From NCBI GenBank assembly GCA_026745465.1, contig JACYXH010000477.1, positions 952,501 to 1,016,500 on the forward strand: 64,000 nt of DNA, in the 5' to 3' direction. Numbering within the stretch: position 1 is the first letter of the stretch; every line of letters begins with the position of its first letter. The translations under genes were made by a program, and so were the position numbers. This DNA is from Lota lota (lineage: Eukaryota > Chordata > Actinopteri > Gadiformes > Lotidae). A model generated the notes under the pieces. The model saw only the letters and a program-made list of their open reading frames with translations. It was not told the DNA's origin and did no database searches. Positions 14,096 through 43,456 of this stretch are shown here, piece by piece.

Positions 14096-14379
14096 TGTGA
14101 AGGCATGTTTGTGTGCGTATTTTTTTTTTAGGGAGGTGAGTGGGTGGTGGGGCATAAGAGAGGGGGTCAAGGGGTCAAGAAGTACTAGATGAGCGCTGGG
14201 TGGGTGAGGGGGGTGGGGGGGTAGTATGGTGGTGGGCTCGAACAGGGCAGAGGAGGTCAAAGAGGACTGCCACAGAAATGACGTCAAGAGACAAAGCTAT
14301 AATCCCCCTAGTCTTGTGTTGTTCTTTTCTCTTCTTCCTCCAAACTCTTGTCTGTGCAAACTCTGGGCGGGTGGTGGGC

Positions 14380-19293
<4,914 letters not shown>

Positions 19294-19476
19294 GTCAGAG
19301 GGAAGGAACGAGTAAACGTTGCGCGTTATTTGGCTTGAGGAAAAATACGGTGTTTTTTTGTGTTTTTTTTTTTTTTGCAGGTGAATAAGTTCCCCCAGTT
19401 GGTGAGTCTACAGAGGTGGTGTGTGAGATGCTGTCCCGAAGACCAGGCGACAGGCAAAAGTTCTGAGGGACAACTG

Positions 19477-19483
19477 TTATATA
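19477..19483 (-). promoter_or_regulatory. igf2: Candidate igf2 TATA box
   Basis: TATATAA on the minus strand about 185 nt upstream of the first ATG, with a CT/GA-rich, Sp1-like stretch just upstream (19498-19530). It implies transcription starting near 19450 and a 5' UTR of about 155 nt. Inference from motif and position only. Confidence 0.45.
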
Positions 19484-19599
19484 GAAAACACGCCTCTCCC
19501 GAACCTCCCTCCGCCTTTGCCCCTCCTCTTCAAAAAAAAAAAAAAAAAAAAGATGGTCCAGTCTTGGTTTGTATTCAGAGAGAATGAGTAGGAGAGAAG

Positions 19600-21280
19600 T
19601 GAACGGACGAGACTCACAACATTTTTTTTTTTTTATCCTTTACGCATTGTCACGGACCCATTGCGCGTGTTGTCCCCAGAAGGATGAACACTTGGAAACG
19701 GTTCCTAAGAGCGCCCATGAAATGTCACGACTCCGCCCTCGCGTCATTAACATGAACATTTAGCGTCTAACATGTCTCACCATGTTCCCTGCTCTCTCTG
19801 CTCTGACTCACATTTGGCAAGATTTTAATGTCATTCAAATGTCGTTTTCACTTAGTAAATGTGCAGGCCTATATGACACATAACTTATTGTTAGACCCGC
19901 ATTTAAACCCGTCAAATGCGTTCTGGCTCATGATGATCGCATATCTCCTCCAGATTAAGAGAAGCGAGCACAGACAAATCATTCCAAATTCCAACTAAAT
20001 AATTGAACGATCGGTCTACTAATTCACCAGTGTTTCTCAGAGGCTGCAATGAAGATATTTGTGGACGTATGTAGGCCTATTTGAAGATAGTTGGTCGCGA
20101 AGGTTGGTGGGCCAAGCGAGTTCTGTAGAATGAGATGATGGCAATATCAGACAAATAGAGAGAGAGGCAGGCAGTCAGACAGACAGTTCACCCTTTAGTG
20201 GAAACACCTCCCCGCTGCATCACTAGTCGTTAAATATTCCTAGATATGTAACTTGTGTTTCTATATGAACTGCATTTACTTTTGTGCTTTAACCTTTCCT
20301 CTATCAGGGGTTGAGGATGGATGAAGTTCTAGTTACCTCCGGCTGACACCTAGTGGCCACTTTAGGAACAACATTGTATGAGAAGAATAAAGTGGGCCTA
20401 CAATACAGACACTGAGCGTGAATATGTTTGATCGAGGTAAGATGTTGCATGATTTGTTGCTTATTGCAGACCTGACATGCGTCGATCCAAGGTAAGGACT
20501 GTCACTCTTATCACCAATTACTCCTTGAAAGACACAAATAAGTTAATATACAAACAATTCCTTATTTTCTTTGATTAGGCCTATTATTACCCACAGTAGG
20601 CATCCTTGAGCAAGATGCCCTAACCCTTGCTACAAATGGTACCCTAGCCATAGATACGTTTATCTATCCTAAGACACTAATGGCTGAGTACCATGGGACA
20701 ACTCAATCCACCTGCTCCTGAATTAAGTTATAATTCTCCTCTATTAAGCTATAGAGTAAAAAGCTGCGAAATAGTAGACTATAGCAGTGAGCCGCGATGA
20801 CATTATTTAGTCTATAATGCATTTTTGAATGGCATAATGACCACCACTTTTAAAAGCTCAACGGCAAGTCCAATATTGTACTGCTATACGGCGCCCTCTA
20901 GTGGCAGATTATATAACTGCATGGGTCGATTACGAAGATATTTCGCGTTTTTTTTTCTCCAAATACAATTGCAATGATGGATGTCTACAAATAATATTAC
21001 ATATAATTATATTTCTATATCATAATACGTTTATCTGGAAAGATAAAGTAATACATGTAGCCTACTTTTTTATCCGGTTTTGAAAGCAGATTGCTACTAT
21101 TCATGTTTAGTTCTTGGCTAAATACATTTTTGTCTTTTTCAAAAACAATTGACAATATAGTTATTTCCCTCTTTTTTTATTACACATTCACATTGGAGAA
21201 CACGTAATACAACATTTGAAATCAAACAAACATTGCAAGTAGTTAAATTCCCAACTCAACAAAAGCATTTTGTTGAGACG
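19600..21280. other. igf2-th intergenic region
   Basis: No coding exon seen. A stretch at 20590-20650 with CCTTGAGCAAGATGCCCTAA resembles a teleost SINE segment. No insulin-like cysteine pattern was found on either strand. Confidence 0.6.
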
Positions 21281-21771
21281 TTTTATTTTTTAATTAAAAT
21301 CATTGTAATTTAAAGGTTTATTTTTTGAAGTTTAAATGTAATAATAGATGTTGATTAATAAAAAAATGCGCTACATACTCTTTTATTTTAAGACATTCAT
21401 GATCACATTTTGCCATTGATTTAGTTCAGGGTCTGACAGTAACCTCATGTAACAAATGTGATTCTATTAACAAAAAAAAATCGAATTCACTCTGAAGGAA
21501 ATCTGATGAAACAAAACCTTCTTTACCTCAAACACAAACCACACTCATGGAGACTTTAACGCACATTATGAAACGGGGCCAACAATGCCGCCGGCTCAGC
21601 TTTACAACAGTTTAATTCTCGTTGCGCCAGTGGGTGGACAACCTCTGGAGAAACAGTGAAACGCTAGCATGTTGGACATAGCAGACGCAGATAAACCCAA
21701 ATGAAACACACAGCGTTGTGAACATGTGATAAGCCACAAAGCAAATGCAGGTGACAGTGGTAGCCGCTGCT

Positions 21772-21802
<31 letters not shown>

Positions 21803-21922
21803 CATGCGTATGTGTTGGGTGTGTGTGTGGGCCGCGGCTCGTGCATGTGTGTAGGGTGGGTTGGTGTGTGTGCCGCGTGCAGGTACGTGTGCATGTGTGT
21901 GTGTGTGCGGTGTGGAGTGATA
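21280..21922 (-). other. th: Probable th 3' untranslated region
   Basis: Non-coding sequence after the stop codon. The first 150 nt are CA-rich on the sense strand (21770-21905). Possible poly(A) signals read on the minus strand: ATTAAA at 21609-21614, AATAAA at 21317-21322 and 21282-21287. The end is not fixed. Confidence 0.45.
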
Positions 21923-34821
<12,899 letters not shown>

Positions 34822-34970
34822 TTTTAGGGGGGTATTTATTTGAGCGCGCAGTGTTAAGGTTGTTTAATGTAGAGCGCGTTGTGTATGCTTCGTTCCGCGC
34901 CTCTGAGTTCCGCGCAGTGCCCGTGCGTCCGTGGAGCGCCTTGTCAAGCAGAAGCTCAGTGCTCGGTCGT

Positions 34971-34977
34971 ATTTATA
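34971..34977 (-). promoter_or_regulatory. th: th TATA box
   Basis: TATAAAT on the minus strand, 150 nt upstream of the start codon, in the expected order with the upstream CRE. Transcription start expected near 34945. Confidence 0.75.
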
Positions 34978-35011
34978 TCGTTTTTGTATAGGGACATTTG
35001 TTTGCGGCTTC

Positions 35012-35019
35012 TGACGTCA
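35012..35019 (-). promoter_or_regulatory. th: cAMP response element of the th promoter
   Basis: Perfect palindromic TGACGTCA, 35 bp upstream of the TATA box. A proximal CRE is the best-known element of vertebrate TH promoters and mediates cAMP/CREB induction; here its identity rests on sequence and position. Confidence 0.75.
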
Positions 35020-35099
35020 AGGCATCTGCGCACTTCTCCACCAACCCCAGGGGTCGGTTTCTTAATTGAAATAAAACGAATCGTTTTGTATTTATGTAT

Positions 35100-36480
35100 A
35101 TGGCTTATGCATGTTTATATATTTTTTTATTTAGGCCTCATAAATGGAGTCTACTGTATACTTATTCAAATCAATTTGTGAATTTCTCTGTGCATTTTAT
35201 TTGCAGCTTGTCTGACATTGTATGTATGTGCTCAACAACGCAGGGGGGTTGGGAGCAGGGGGCAGGATCATTTACGTTGGCACGTACAGCAAATATTAGC
35301 AAATGTATTATTGGATCATTTGAGTTATGTTCATACAGACAGTATTCGATTCATTATTTACCAAGACATAAGAGTTGGAACAAGAGGGATCATGTCACAT
35401 GCCCTTGTGGAATAAGGCTAGGCCTACGTCACGGCTGAAAGGAGCAAGCGTTGAATCAACCAGTTGCTGTTATCTGAGCGTAATACTTGAATATACACTG
35501 GGGACATGTCCCAACCATTATTTGAAATGGCTGGTTTTGTCCCCATACATTTTTATAAGCATAGTTTGTTAAAAATGTCTGGACATTTATTTATTTATTT
35601 TTCTTTCTGAGCTGAACACTTTTCAACACAAAAAAAGTGAAAGCTTAAAAAAAAGTTGTGCAGTCAACAATTGCTGCCCTTTTCTACAAGTTGCTTTGTA
35701 CAGAAACAAAATCATTGTTACAACATAACAAAGCTAACTGGAATAGTTACACTGCAGTTAAATATTAGTAGGCCTATATTAAAATAAAATAAATGTTAAA
35801 AATAACCCATTGACACACCATAATATTTGTTTGTTTGGGCACAGGACATTAAAAATGGTTCAGACCCTGGCGGTAGCATATCCAATAATCAGGTCATATT
35901 TGACTTCATTTGAAGTGGTTTGCATTATGAAACCCTATTTCCGTGTCGGTGTGCGTTATTACGCAATATGTCAAATGATTAGGGGCATTATTGATTCCAA
36001 CAGCCAATATGTGTCAAAGGCCATAAGTCTGACACGTTTGCCTGCTTTCTATCGATAAAATAGATAATCTAGAAATTGTTGAATCCCATTTAACCCTGGA
36101 CATATGAATATATTCATCAAGCTCTATATTCTCTATTGCAAAAACGAAAACAAATCAGACAGCAATTTTTGCTCTAATGCAAAATATCCATGTACAAATA
36201 AATTAAAAGTTGAAATAATGCCGTCATGTAATGATTCTGTCTTACAAACAAAATCGAACCCCCAAATAGCCGGAATATTTCAAGATCTTTGTGGCAGTGC
36301 GTATTGTGTTGTATTGCCAGAGTAGCTCTCTACCGAGGGCTCCTGGTTGGAACAGAGAATAGAGACTGTAATCACTACAATCTCCACAGCTCCTCTCAAA
36401 TTAGATTCTGTTTCTACAAAATAAGATAAAAACAAAGCAAAAGGGGCCTAAGGTTTGTTTTTTTAATTTATTTCTTTGTT
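35100..36480. other. No gene recognised upstream of th
   Basis: AT-rich sequence with short frames only; may hold distal th regulatory DNA, which sequence inspection alone cannot show. Confidence 0.5.
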
Positions 36481-36825
36481 TGTTTGTGTTTTGTACTTTC
36501 TGACCAACAGAACTTCTGAAACTTCTCCTCCTCTTCGTCCTAACCCATCTTTGCTTCTCCATCTCCATCTTTTCTCCTCCATCTCATATTTCTCTCCTTT
36601 TCTCCTCCTCTTTCTCCTCCTCTTCCTCCATCTCCCTTTCCTCCCCCTCCTCCCCCTCCCCCTCCATAGCTGCCAGACAGCAGCAACAAGTGCCCAGCTA
36701 ACGTGATTGTTAGGTGATGTCCACCGGCTGCAGCGAGGAGGCTAACAGGGTTAGCTGCCGTAGAAGCTCAAGCTGAATTGGTTCAAAAAGGATTTAATGG
36801 GTCCATGCGTGACCGCCCTCCACCC

Positions 36826-36835
36826 ACACACACAG

Positions 36836-36879
<44 letters not shown>

Positions 36880-37031
36880 AAACATGCATGCATGCACACA
36901 CCAACACACACACACACGTGTATGTACAAGCATACACACATGCACACATACATAATACACACATGCACTCATACAAACGTACACACAGACACACACATGG
37001 CACGTTCACACACACATGCACACACACACAT

Positions 37032-37074
<43 letters not shown>

Positions 37075-37105
37075 CAAACACACACACACACACACACACA
37101 GACAT
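36826..37105. repeat. CA-rich tract
   Basis: Long interrupted CA repeat. Confidence 0.93.
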
Positions 37106-37109
37106 ACAG

Positions 37110-38160
37110 AGACTGGAAATGTGAAAGAGCAGGGGTTTATCCCTGGGGTGGAGCAGAGTCATATTATGACATGAAGCACAGAGATTCTCCACCCAATTTA
37201 AGTGGTTTTTCTACACAGAGACATCTCACAGTGGATGTGTCTTTTGAAACGAAACAATGTGGGGTCGAGCAGTGTGTGTTTTGTGTGCTTGTTGACTAGC
37301 GATATGACATTACCTATAGCATATTCCTTTTACGTCATGATGAGGTCAATAAGGGACAATGCTATAGTATATTCTCATTGAAGGTGGAGTTCTTATTCTA
37401 CCGTTTTGCCTTTGAAAGTGAACATAATGAGGGAAGTGACATCTGAACCTGTGGAAGAAATGATATAACTTCAATCATAAACATTAGTAAATACTAATAT
37501 AGCCTCCAAATGTGACTCAAAGGATGACAGAGGGCCTCCTGCATGGCCCTAGGTCATCCCTCATACCAGTTTACTAGCGAGACAAGATCTATTTTCCAGC
37601 AGGTGAAGCCTCTGATCATGTTTATGTTACATACGATTCCAAACCTAGCAGATGCACCGACCAGCAGAATACCTTCTTCAGTTACGCACGTATATGGACA
37701 AACATCTTCTGTACTCCTCTCTTCCCCCATGCTTTATTAAGTAAGTTCAACAACAACAAAAAACATTCATTTGTTAAACTTCTCAAATAGTGCCTCAATA
37801 ATGGAAGCAAAATAAATAAAATAAAAACTATTATTGAACTAACTAATAATGTTTTAATGACATTACAGGAAGGTTTCAGGAAATCAAACTGTAAAATATA
37901 AGATTAAGGAGAAAAAGAGTGAGGAAGCTTGTAGCATGAGTTCACAATGTTACATCCCTGGAGAAACAGCCCAGGTTAAGACATGACCCACCAATCCCCC
38001 TCCTGACTTTTGTTGATGCCTGGGAATGTTCCAGAGGAGAGCTGGCAGAGAAAATTTATTTTCTTCACAAACTGCATCATATAAAATTGTTTAATCGTCC
38101 ATACTTCATCACTTTTTAACTTAGTGGTGATGTGGGTGAGAAAGCTACAATTTGAGTGTC
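37110..38160. other. No gene recognised
   Basis: Unique-looking sequence without coding support. Confidence 0.5.
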
Positions 38161-38165
38161 CTTTG

Positions 38166-38290
38166 TTAGAAATGCGGTAGCCACCTGTCAGCTATTAGTG
38201 AGTGAAATGCGCTGTAAAAATATCTGTTTCTAGTTGAATGCGCCTACCTCTGAGACAATTTAGATTTTAGACCGTTCTCGGCTCATTTGT
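38166..38290. repeat. Dispersed repeat family B, copy 2
   Basis: Matches 29430-29545 in th intron 6 over about 120 bp at moderate identity. Confidence 0.6.
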
Positions 38291-39869
38291 TTGTTCTTCC
38301 TCTGTCCTGCTATTTTCTGCTCTCTCTCTCTCTCTCTCTCTCTCTCTTTACGACTATCAAGTCTTGCCTTCGGCAGCTTTACAACAGGTGATGCTGGAGG
38401 CTTGCAGCGAGGCCCCGCCCGCTCGCCCATGACTCTTTACACGTTCTTGTGTCAACTCTTATTTTCCTTTACATATCAAAGAAACGTTTGCATATTTTCC
38501 TTTGCACAGTGCAATTGTCATTTTCTTCTTCTACTGAAACACATTTATTTAGCTCTTATTTACTTTGGCAGTTTTGTTGTTTTAGGAATATACCTGTGTG
38601 CCATGTTTTTGTGCTGTTATGTGTGCTTGCTGCAATAATAGTTACCCATAAAGATCTTCTGAATTTAGGTAGCGACTACCTTTTCCAAAGAAACTTAAAG
38701 GAGCTATACGGAACAAATGTACTGTACTTAATCATAAAATGACCATATTTCATCAGAGTTTAAGAAAACATGCTAAATCCAAATACTTGCCTTTCTGTCA
38801 ACAATGCTACAGCCAGTATGTTCTCATTAGAATTTTCCCTTCTAGGTGGGAACGTTTGTTTTTGTTTTGGCCTAGGCACACAACCATAGTGTGCTGCATC
38901 CATTGGAGCAAGCATACCAACTGAATGCACTGAAATTGTATTAGATTCTACCCGAACTAAAATGCCTCATCCTCTTTCTAAAAAGCTCCGTGACCGGAGT
39001 CACTAAAACACAGGTTAATCTTGGAGTTGCATTTGAAAGATGGAAACAGCTTAGAGCCCAGAATGATTTCAAGGCAGATGCCACATGAGCTGGTTTACTG
39101 GTTTGCAAACAATATATAAATTGCAAACGTATACATTAGTTGATCAACTTACTGTGAATGATTCGTAGACGCTTGTCACTGTCAAAATCTAATAATTGCA
39201 CTCATCTCAAACTATAATTTGGCTCATCTTGCATTCATTGTTCTCAACCTGGCAACCTGCGTGATCTTCGAGTCTGGGGAGGAACAACTCTCTCCACTAT
39301 TTGGACTGCAGTACCCATTTTAAACGCTCTGTGTCAATGTAACATATTGAACCTTAAACAAGTGAGTCGGACAACAAACAACTTATAGAAAAAAGTTATA
39401 GTGCTGCACAACCTAATTGACTGGAAAGAGTGCACAGTAGGAATCATAAAATACAAGGTTAGTCATTTTTCTGTAGGTGGCAGTTGTGGTGCTTTTGCCA
39501 CTACATCTGCATAAGCATTGCCCCTAGACACAAGGTCGTCATTGTTAGTATAAGCTTCACATTTGCAAATTGCTAAACTAGCTGGGAGCAGCAACTCTTC
39601 TAGCAACTCAGCAACCAAGGTGTGGTGGGCCATGAGTTTGCCTGTGGATGTTAGGAAGTCCCTATGTTTTCATAGGGTGCCAAAATCATGTACTACGCCA
39701 AATGCATAGCGGCTGTCTGTGTAAATGTTGATTTACCGTCAGCCTGTTTGCAAGTCTCTGTCAAAAGGCTATTAGCTCAGCAGCCTGAGCTGAGGGATTA
39801 GATGGCAATATGCCAGATGCTAGCATCTCATGGGGAGTCACTACAGCAAACCCAACCTCATTAAGACCT

Positions 39870-40335
39870 TGTAGCAATGCCCATACTACATGCCACCTAG
39901 GTGGCTCCCATACTCCACCTAGGTCACTTTCCTCGGGCTCCTCCAAATGAATGGACACAGGGTGGTGATGTTGAACCGGTTTATTGTAAAAGTTGCATAC
40001 GATGAGGCATGCAGATGGTGCTCCATGCTGCCATGCCGGAGAGCTCTCTCCCCGAGTGTGTGTGGTGGTGGTGGCTGGTTTAACCTGTGCACACTGATTG
40101 CTCAATGTGCAACAGGTGTGCAGCCCCACCCAGCCCCAGAGTCCAATCAGTCTGACTCAGGCCAGGTGAGGCTGCTTAAACCAGCCACCATCCACACACA
40201 CTCCCACAGACCTGTGCACACTGATTGCTCAATGTGCAACAGGTGTGCAGCCCCACCCAGCCCCAGAGTCCAATCAGTCTGACTCAGGCCAGGTGAGGCT
40301 GCTTAAACCAGCCACCATCCACACACACTCCCACA
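39870..40335 (-). mobile_element. Solo LTR inserted in the ERV RNase H region
   Basis: 466 bp, TG...CA ends when read on the minus strand (TGTGGGAGTGTG to ATTGCTACA), flanked by the perfect 5-bp duplication AGGTC (plus strand GACCT at 39865-39869 and 40336-40340). Same LTR family as the element at 24667-25563. Contains a 127-bp tandem duplication. Confidence 0.9.
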
Positions 40336-40337
40336 GA
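40084..40337. repeat. 127-bp tandem duplication at the LTR start
   Basis: CCTGTGCACACTGATTGCTC recurs at 40084 and 40211, and the next CCTGT at 40338 is the flanking host sequence, so the period is exactly 127 bp. Confidence 0.9.
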
Positions 40338-40705
40338 CCTGTTTCCTTGTTACGAGAGGCGGAGCCGTCCACGAACAGTTCCACTCCCGGGTTGGAAAAA
40401 GGAACCTCCTTCAGGTCCAATCTGGGGGAGCAAACTTCTGTTACAGCAGCGAGACAATCGTGATGTTTTTCACCGTCACCTTCTGTGGGAAGAAATGTAG
40501 CAGGGTTTAGCACATTGCAAAGCTTTACAGTGTTGTTAGGCATTTCAAGCAGGCATGTGCTTGTGCGTAGCCATCGTGCAGCAGAGAGGTGATCTAATAG
40601 TAAGAGGGACACAGCGTGGGGAACTAGCCGGGTAAGATCTGTATAACCTACAAAGTCCCTGGAGCTGTGCACTGCCTTCTCTGCAGCTGCCACTGCGCGT
40701 AAGCA

Positions 40706-41783
40706 CTAAGGCAAGCCTGCAGCCACTGGATCTAATCTGGTGGAGAAATACGCTACTGGTCGTTGTCTGCCCCCATGCTCCTGGAGCAGTACCGATGTCA
40801 TGTAGCCGTTACGTTCGTCATCAGTCGGAGTAAAAGGTCGGATCGGGTCGGGTAGACCAAGAGTCGGGGCCTGCTTTAAGGCCCTCTTCAGCCCGCAGCA
40901 TGCTTCTTCTGCCTCTGGGGTCCAAACCAACTTGGAGCTAGGACCCCCGTGAGCGATTACGCTCAGGGGTCCTTGTAATGTAATTAGGGATGAACGTTCA
41001 GCAGTAAGATGTGGACCATAAAAATGACTTTAACTGCTTAACTGTAATGGGTTTGGGAATGGACCTTATGGCCTCTACCCTCTTTTCAGAGAGAGTCATA
41101 CCTTCTGGAGTGATCTGATGGCCTAAAAAGATCACTGCCTGTGTGCACCATTGTCATTTGGAGCCACTGGCCTTGTGGCCATGTTTATGTAGATGCTGTA
41201 ATAAATCTACCATGGCCTTCTCGCACTGTTCACGTGTGGGTGCGGCTATCATTAGATCATCGACGTATTGTAGTAAGACCCAGCCGTCCTGCAGTGTCAT
41301 TTTATCCAGGTCGTCCTGGAGGGCCTGATTGTAAATGGTAGGTGACTCAGCAAAGCCCTGTGGCAATCGCCTCCACGTGTATTGTTTACCTTTAAACGAG
41401 AATGCAAGCTAATACTGACTGTCCTTGTGCACTGGCCCACTGAAAAAGCCGTTGCTGAGATCTACCACTGAGAACCATTTTAGATGACGATGGAATACGC
41501 GATAGGATAGTGTACGGGTTTGGTACGTTAGGTGCACGTTGGTGCACCGCGTCATTTACTGCTTTTCGATCTTGCACAAACTGCCATTCTGTCGGTTGGG
41601 TTGGGTGGGGGTCTTTACCGGAGACCCGTCGCATGGTACTATAACTCCATCCTGCAATAGAGAGTTAAAGACTAGGGTTATACCTGATACTGGTGTACGT
41701 GGTCTAAAGGTGCCTTTTGGAGTTATTTCAATGGGCTGCGTATGGGATGTGTGTGGTGTGCTGGGATGTCCCTGACATCGCAC
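40706..41783 (-). pseudogene. Retroviral reverse transcriptase remnant
   Basis: Split over at least four frames (41556-41783, 41392-41634, 41154-41366, 40706-40930). Shows the PQGF motif, YVDD and a PVAYFS-containing connection segment. Several frameshifts; not functional. Confidence 0.85.
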
Positions 41784-41799
41784 TTATTATTTTTTTTAC

Positions 41800-42491
41800 T
41801 TAATCTATTATTCTGGCCTGCCCTAACATGTTACATTGTTGTCTATAAATAGACAGCCCATGCAGTGGGTGGTGTACCTCTACCCCTGGAGTGGGTGTCC
41901 TTTCCCAGCCCACACGCTTCTGGCACTCCTTAACCCATGGTCCGAGATCTCGCCATTGATCCGAGTGACCTTTGGCGAGTGACACGTGGGGAACAGAACC
42001 TGGAACCTGGAACACGGAAGGGGAAAGGCTGGGGGACACTGCCCCCAGAGCACCTCTCTTGTCTGTTTCACCCATGCAGAGCACCTGTGCTCGGCCTCCG
42101 TCCCAGTAAAGAGACGTAGACGGCACACCTGTGCTCTGTGCTCTGACGGCACACCTGTGCTCCAATACATTTTATCCAACATCAATTTTTCATCCAAATC
42201 TTCCTTCTTAAACCATTTATTTTTGTATTCCTCATCTGGACCTTGGTGTGTGTGTGCTGTGCAGTGTAAATCGATGTAGTTAGTGCCTGAACCCTCAGTG
42301 TGCGTGCGTGCTTGTTCCACTAAGGTTTTGTTGATGGAGGGGACGGCGGTTGGGACAAGGCTCCATTGATAAATATACAGTGGTGTGCCGAGGCCTTTTT
42401 TCACCATAGTATGGTGTGTTTGCCAATCAGAGTATCGTTGAATAATTAGTCCATCTGGTGTTGATACCAGACAGATGCCCAATCTACACAT
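41800..42491 (-). pseudogene. Retroviral remnant between gag and RT, probably protease region
   Basis: Two overlapping frames (41880-42491 and 41800-42165) without a clear catalytic Asp-Thr/Ser-Gly motif. Assigned by its place between nucleocapsid and RT; identity uncertain. Confidence 0.45.
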
Positions 42492-42830
42492 TCAATCGCA
42501 TCCCATCAAATTGACGGGACAGTGAGGTGAATACAGGAAACTGTTTAAGAGATCTACATCTCATCATCCTCACATGTCAATGGTGACGTATTAACATTAT
42601 TTTACAACGTTACAAAAAGTAGGCATTCTACGCCATGCAAAAACATCAAACTTCACATATGTGCCTGTCAGCGGTGTAAGCGTGTTTTCTATTTCTAAAA
42701 TTCTGTTTGTAATCATTTGTGAGAGTGTGTGTGGTGTGTCACTTCCCTCATCATCACCATCGCTGGCGTCCTCGTCGTTGCTCGTCACTACATCAAGGGT
42801 GTCTCCATCCTGCACCCCTCCATCACCCAG

Positions 42831-43067
42831 TCAGTCCGACTTGGTGTAATCATCTCTGCCTTTGCCTCCACGACGGGGCCTCTTTTCTTCTGGGCAATCT
42901 CGGGCCCAATGTCCTTCCTTGCCACAGCTGAAGCACTCGTCTGGTGCTGCTCTCCCATCATCGCCACCATGATCTCTGTCACCATTGTTGCGGCCACCGC
43001 CGAATCGTCTTCCTCGGCCTCGTCTGTCTCCTCCTCCTCCTCCACGGTTGTCTCTGCCATGGAACAA
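42831..43067 (-). pseudogene. Retroviral gag nucleocapsid remnant
   Basis: Arg/Gly-rich frame with one CCHC knuckle (CFSCGKEGHWARDC) in the arrangement of retroviral nucleocapsids with a single zinc finger. Confidence 0.8.
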
Positions 43068-43128
43068 GGCGAGACATTCCTCTTGTCAGTCACTGTCCAT
43101 GGTCTGTGCACCAGCATGCGGTTGCCAT

Positions 43129-43456
43129 TTTCTCAACTGGTCTGGCCTTGGGACCCACATTTTCCCATGGTCACTAAGTCGCGACCCACTTTTATACAAT
43201 TCAAACCAAACCAATAAAATAAAATACATACACAATGTCATGACCTTTTTTTTTACATAAATACACTAATATTTTCATCCCTGCATTCAAAGCACATTAC
43301 TCCAGCAATAAAACAAATGTAAGAAGTAGAAGTAAAAAAAAAAAGAAGTAGGAAAAAATAGATTTTCTTTTAAATTATTATTTAAAAAAAGAATTGGACC
43401 ACACACTCCGCGACCCATTCAGAACAAGTCCGCGACCCACCAGTTGAGAAACACTG
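43129..43456. mobile_element. hAT-like non-autonomous element
   Basis: 12-bp perfect inverted termini TTTCTCAACTGG / CCAGTTGAGAAA with GCGACCCAC subterminal repeats, a hAT-like pattern. No coding capacity. A partial copy is at 45463-45560. Confidence 0.7.

Larger units (their letters stand above)
12480..14379 (-). other. igf2: Probable igf2 3' untranslated region (end uncertain)
   Basis: Non-coding on the igf2 strand. Holds a CT-rich tract on the sense strand (13848-14095), several poly(A/T) runs, and a possible AATAAA at 13256-13261 (read on the minus strand). The transcript end cannot be fixed from sequence; the (TA)n block at 12600-12672 may lie beyond it. Confidence 0.4.
39460..40693 (-). 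pseudogene. Retroviral RNase H remnant, interrupted by a solo LTR
   Basis: First part (40693-40341) ends near the first catalytic Asp (FVDGS); the second part resumes at 39864 and contains the SAQAAELIA and DSRYA-type motifs and a GNAYAD C-terminal motif. Contains frameshifts besides the insertion. Confidence 0.82.
39460..43110 (-). mobile_element. Degraded endogenous retrovirus (gag NC to RNase H)
   Basis: Read on the minus strand from 43.1 kb downward: an Arg/Gly-rich segment with a CX2CX4HX4C zinc knuckle (Gag nucleocapsid, 42894-42935), a region likely covering protease (about 42491-41800), reverse transcriptase with the YVDD box (41264-41253), the connection domain, and RNase H with DGS and DSRYA motifs (40.4-39.46 kb). 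The arrangement and domain similarity resemble gamma/epsilon-type retroviruses. It is broken by frameshifts and stops; no 5' gag, integrase, env or own LTRs were recognised. RNase H is split by the solo LTR at 39870-40335. A fossil without coding capacity. Confidence 0.85.

Noticed and set aside
19364-19381. Perfect-looking plus-strand splice acceptor (T-run then GCAG)
   Set aside because: No plus-strand exon follows; it lies in the igf2 5' UTR, whose gene is on the minus strand.
40245-40463. Plus-strand frames over the solo LTR and RNase H remnant
   Set aside because: Antisense shadows of the retroviral sequence; the LTR is non-coding.
42729-43260. Plus-strand frame of 162 codons with hydrophobic segments
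   Set aside because: Antisense of the Arg/Gly-rich gag remnant; no independent support.
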